46,958 nt of DNA, from contig RQSC01000026.1 in assembly GCA_013416795.1 (NCBI GenBank), positions 222,377-269,334 on the forward strand, given 5' to 3'. Under the pieces are notes generated by a model, which made no database searches, was not told where the DNA came from, and saw only the letters and a list, made by a program, of their open reading frames with translations. Each line of letters opens with the position of its first letter. The stretch's first letter is position 1. The translations under genes were made by a program, and so were the position numbers. Origin of the DNA: Prasinococcaceae sp. CCMP 1430. Lineage: Eukaryota > Prasinodermophyta > Palmophyllophyceae > Prasinococcales > Prasinococcaceae. Of the stretch, positions 44,648 through 46,958 are shown piece after piece.

Positions 44648-46958
44648 TCACGTCGCGAACTCCAAGACGCAGTCCAGAAGCACCGGCTCGCCTCGGCGCC
44701 TCTGCTCAATGAGCTTCGCGAGCGTCGGTGCGTATTTGTCGCCCTCCACCTCGAGCTGGCCCGCCAGCTCGGCCGCTGGCTCGAGCTCCCCAAGCAGCGC
44801 GTGCAGGCGCGCGAGATTGTACCTGTACAGAGACGTACGCTTCCCGATGGTGTCCCCGCCACGGATTGCGCGCTTGTAGAGCGCCTGCGCTGTGTCCAAC
44901 GTCTTCCGATTTCCCTCGTCATCGACGACCGTCCCATTGAGCCTGACCAGCGAGTGCGAGCACGCTGCGTTGTTGAGATGCGTGACGCGCAGGCTATCGC
45001 TGTCGTGCATGACAGCGTCGAGAGCCTTCCACATATGCTCAGCCCCCTCCTCGCGCCTGCCCGTCTGCCACTTGACCAGCCCAAGGTCAGCGTGCCCCCA
45101 GAAGTCCATGTCGATGATGACCGAATTTCGCAGCCAGCGTTCCGCATCGGGCAAGTCGCTGAGCATGTACGCGGCGCGCCCCTTCATCCAATGCGCCTTC
45201 TTGTCGTTCACGTCTATGTCTATGGCGAGGGCAAAGTCCTGGGCGGCCCTCTCGTAGTCACCCATACCAAAGAACAGATAGCCACGTCCGTACGCGGCGA
45301 GCCCGCAGCGCGGGTACACCTCGAGCGCGGCGTTGTAAAGGTCCATTTCGGACTCCCAGGCGGAGCAGCGCAGCGACGAGCGTGCACCGCCGAACGTGAG
45401 CAGCGCGAAGAGCGCGAGCGATGCCACGCGTGGCGAGCGCAGTGCGTCGCGCGCAAACACGCAAGCCAGGGTCACGCACGCGGCTGCGCAGGGCAGGTAC
45501 AGAGCGCGCTCGGCGATCACGAAGCCGACCTGGAAAAATAGGTTCGACGCCGGCAGGTACGTCAGACCCCCAAGCAGGAACGCCTTCGCCGCGAGTTTGG
45601 CGTGTGCGCGCGTCGCGCCGAGCGCGACCAGCGTTAGGAGAAGAGTGGCCACGCCTGAGAGCGCCACAACGGGCGCGAGCGCCCCCAATGTCGACGGGTC
45701 TTCAGGCAGCTCCATGCCCGAGTGGTCGAAGCTTAGTCGGGCGGGCCAAAGCAGCAGCATGATGGCCTGCGACCACACGTACGGCAGCGTCGCGAGCCGC
45801 GCACGTGGTTCGAGCGCAATCAGAGGATTGAATTGCTTGGGAAATGAGATGCTTGTACCACCTGTAAGGAGGTGGCGTGCGCCGAGCAGCGCCGCGCCGG
45901 CGAGGGCGGTCACACACATGCGTGCGGCCACCAGACGCGTCGGCAGTGGCGACGGCGCAGACCCGTCGTCGCGCGTGCCGCCGCCGCCACGGCTGCCGTC
46001 GGACACCTCGCTGACGTCGGCAGGCGCGCGCACGTTGCCGCCGCGCATACGGCTGACGGGTGTCGCTTCTGCCAAGGCATTCACAGAATTGGCGGGCGAG
46101 GTCTGCGACACTGCCGCTCCGTCGCGGCCCTCCCAAAGGCACCACGCGAGTTCCACGAGGTCAAAGAAAGCGAGCGCAGGTAGCACCATCCCCCCGACCT
46201 CCTTGCTGAGCAGGCTCGCCGCGGCAAGGAGCACCGCGAGCGCTACGTAGCGCCAGCGCACAGCCTTCGCGGGCAGCGCACGCGCGTGGGCGTTCGCTGC
46301 ACACAGGCCGAGCAGCGCGGCGAGCGACTCGGCGCGGCTTGCGATGTTCGCGGCGACCTCGGCGTTCACCGGGTGGACGGCGAAGACTGCCGCAGCAGCG
46401 AACGCGAGGAGTGTGGCGTCGCGCCGCGCGTGGGAGGCCGCGGGTGCGCCCACGCTGGCCTCGTGGCGCGTCCAGTAGAAGAGCGCCACCGATGCGGCCG
46501 CATGCAGCGCGACGTTTCCGGCACGGTACGCGGCCGGCAGGCGGCCGACGGCTGCGTGCGTGAGCTTCAGGCTGATCACCGTCAGCGGGCGGTAGCTCTT
46601 GTGCGTCCATGGCCCCGCGAGGTCGTGGCCCCAGTAGTCGTGCCGCCACAGCGTCAGCCAGCCGTTGGTTCCGACCTGCCCGCTGCTCGTGCCCACGCCG
46701 CCGCTGACGACGTCTGGGTTGACGAGCACCACGACCTTGTCGTCGAACGTCCAGCCGGCGCTCAGCGACGGCGCGAACGTAATCAATGCGAGCAGGGCGA
46801 CCATCAACGCGCATGCCAGCCCAACCGCGTCGCCGTCGCTGCCGCCAGCAGCCTGCGCAGCGCCGAGGCTTGTGTCCGCCGGCTCGCTGCCACTGCCACG
46901 CGCGGCGCGCGGCACGCCGCGCGACGACTCCTCGGCGGCACCCGCACCGCCCGCGCCC
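44648..46958 (-). CDS. TMTC-type protein O-mannosyltransferase (5' end beyond window)
   Basis: ER multi-span glycosyltransferase (GT-C fold) of the transmembrane-TPR (TMTC) family, which O-mannosylates cadherin-like domains in animals. About 770 residues visible, intronless, stop at 44648; no ATG before the window edge, so the start is missing. Motifs: FAPSLSAGWTFDDKVVV (catalytic-loop acidic pair), THKSYRPLTVISLKLTHAAV, GNVALHAAASVALFYW, VFAVHPVNAEVAANIASRAE, AASLLSKEVGGMVLPAL, LPASNLFFQVGFVIAERALY. The C-terminal third holds TPRs (GLAAYGRGYLFFGMGDYERA, KAHWMKGRAAYMLSDLPDAE, ADLGLVKWQTGRREEGAEHM). A Ser/Gly-rich loop of about 70 residues (SQTSPANSVNALAEATPVSR...) interrupts the membrane region. 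The substrate in this organism is unknown. Confidence 0.9.
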   Translation of the reverse strand, partial: GAGGAGAAEESSRGVPRAARGSGSEPADTSLGAAQAAGGSDGDAVGLACALMVALLALITFAPSLSAGWTFDDKVVVLVNPDVVSGGVGTSSGQVGTNGWLTLWRHDYWGHDLAGPWTHKSYRPLTVISLKLTHAAVGRLPAAYRAGNVALHAAASVALFYWTRHEASVGAPAASHARRDATLLAFAAAAVFAVHPVNAEVAANIASRAESLAALLGLCAANAHARALPAKAVRWRYVALAVLLAAASLLSKEVGGMVLPALAFFDLVELAWCLWEGRDGAAVSQTSPANSVNALAEATPVSRMRGGNVRAPADVSEVSDGSRGGGGTRDDGSAPSPLPTRLVAARMCVTALAGAALLGARHLLTGGTSISFPKQFNPLIALEPRARLATLPYVWSQAIMLLLWPARLSFDHSGMELPEDPSTLGALAPVVALSGVATLLLTLVALGATRAHAKLAAKAFLLGGLTYLPASNLFFQVGFVIAERALYLPCAAACVTLACVFARDALRSPRVASLALFALLTFGGARSSLRCSAWESEMDLYNAALEVYPRCGLAAYGRGYLFFGMGDYERAAQDFALAIDIDVNDKKAHWMKGRAAYMLSDLPDAERWLRNSVIIDMDFWGHADLGLVKWQTGRREEGAEHMWKALDAVMHDSDSLRVTHLNNAACSHSLVRLNGTVVDDEGNRKTLDTAQALYKRAIRGGDTIGKRTSLYRYNLARLHALLGELEPAAELAGQLEVEGDKYAPTLAKLIEQRRRGEPVLLDCVLEFAT

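Overview
The window is nuclear DNA from a very GC-rich single-celled eukaryote, most likely a microalga. Evidence: spliceosomal introns with GT-AG ends, purely eukaryotic proteins (ATG5, PGAP3, TMTC, MCRS1, CPSF6-type, RRP7, PKA/PKG-type kinase), and a bacterial/organellar-type RimO that suggests a plastid or mitochondrial target. The lineage cannot be fixed from the sequence. The sparse short introns with GTGCG donors and the UGUAA-like 3' signal would fit a haptophyte (for example a pavlovophyte) or a green alga. The assembly has one 559-base gap (14238-14796) and three single Ns (3244, 11840, 28133). At least two of these coincide with broken genes.

Layout. 0-6.4 kb: a GRIK/SnAK-CaMKK-type kinase (+), an unrecognised 193-aa gene (-), a CUB-like fragment (-) joined across an N to the first exon of a cyclophilin (-), then a five-exon PiT phosphate permease (+) whose first intron is an 8-bp tandem array. 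6.5-14.2 kb: RimO methylthiotransferase (+), a USP37-like deubiquitinase with internal UIMs (-), the 3' end of an unknown gene (+), and a LarA-like nickel racemase family protein (-) cut by the gap. 15-23.4 kb: a 1538-residue ankyrin / double RPA70N-like OB / RING protein (+), PGAP3 (+), RRP7 (-), an MIT-domain protein (+). 23.7-34.7 kb: ATG5 (-), cytosolic-type arginyl-tRNA synthetase (+), an unrecognised helical protein (-), a giant ACT-ACT-cNMP-AGC kinase (+), a small secreted protein (+). 34.8-47 kb: a large unrecognised helical protein (-), a CPSF6-like RNA-binding protein (+), a coiled-coil protein (-), MCRS1 (+), and a TMTC-type O-mannosyltransferase (-) running off the end.

The genes are mostly unrelated housekeeping functions, not one pathway. 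Shared features are organisational. Genes alternate strand, giving compact tail-to-tail junctions (75-343 bp) and head-to-head promoters with AT-rich islands. A recurrent element close to TCAAAACGCATGCG lies in most head-to-head intervals, plant-like teloboxes (AACCCTAA) in several, and TGTAA follows at least eight stop codons. The best candidates for undescribed biology are the ACT-domain/PKG fusion kinase (29032-33555), the ANK-OB-OB-RING protein (14976-19728), and the repeated promoter element.
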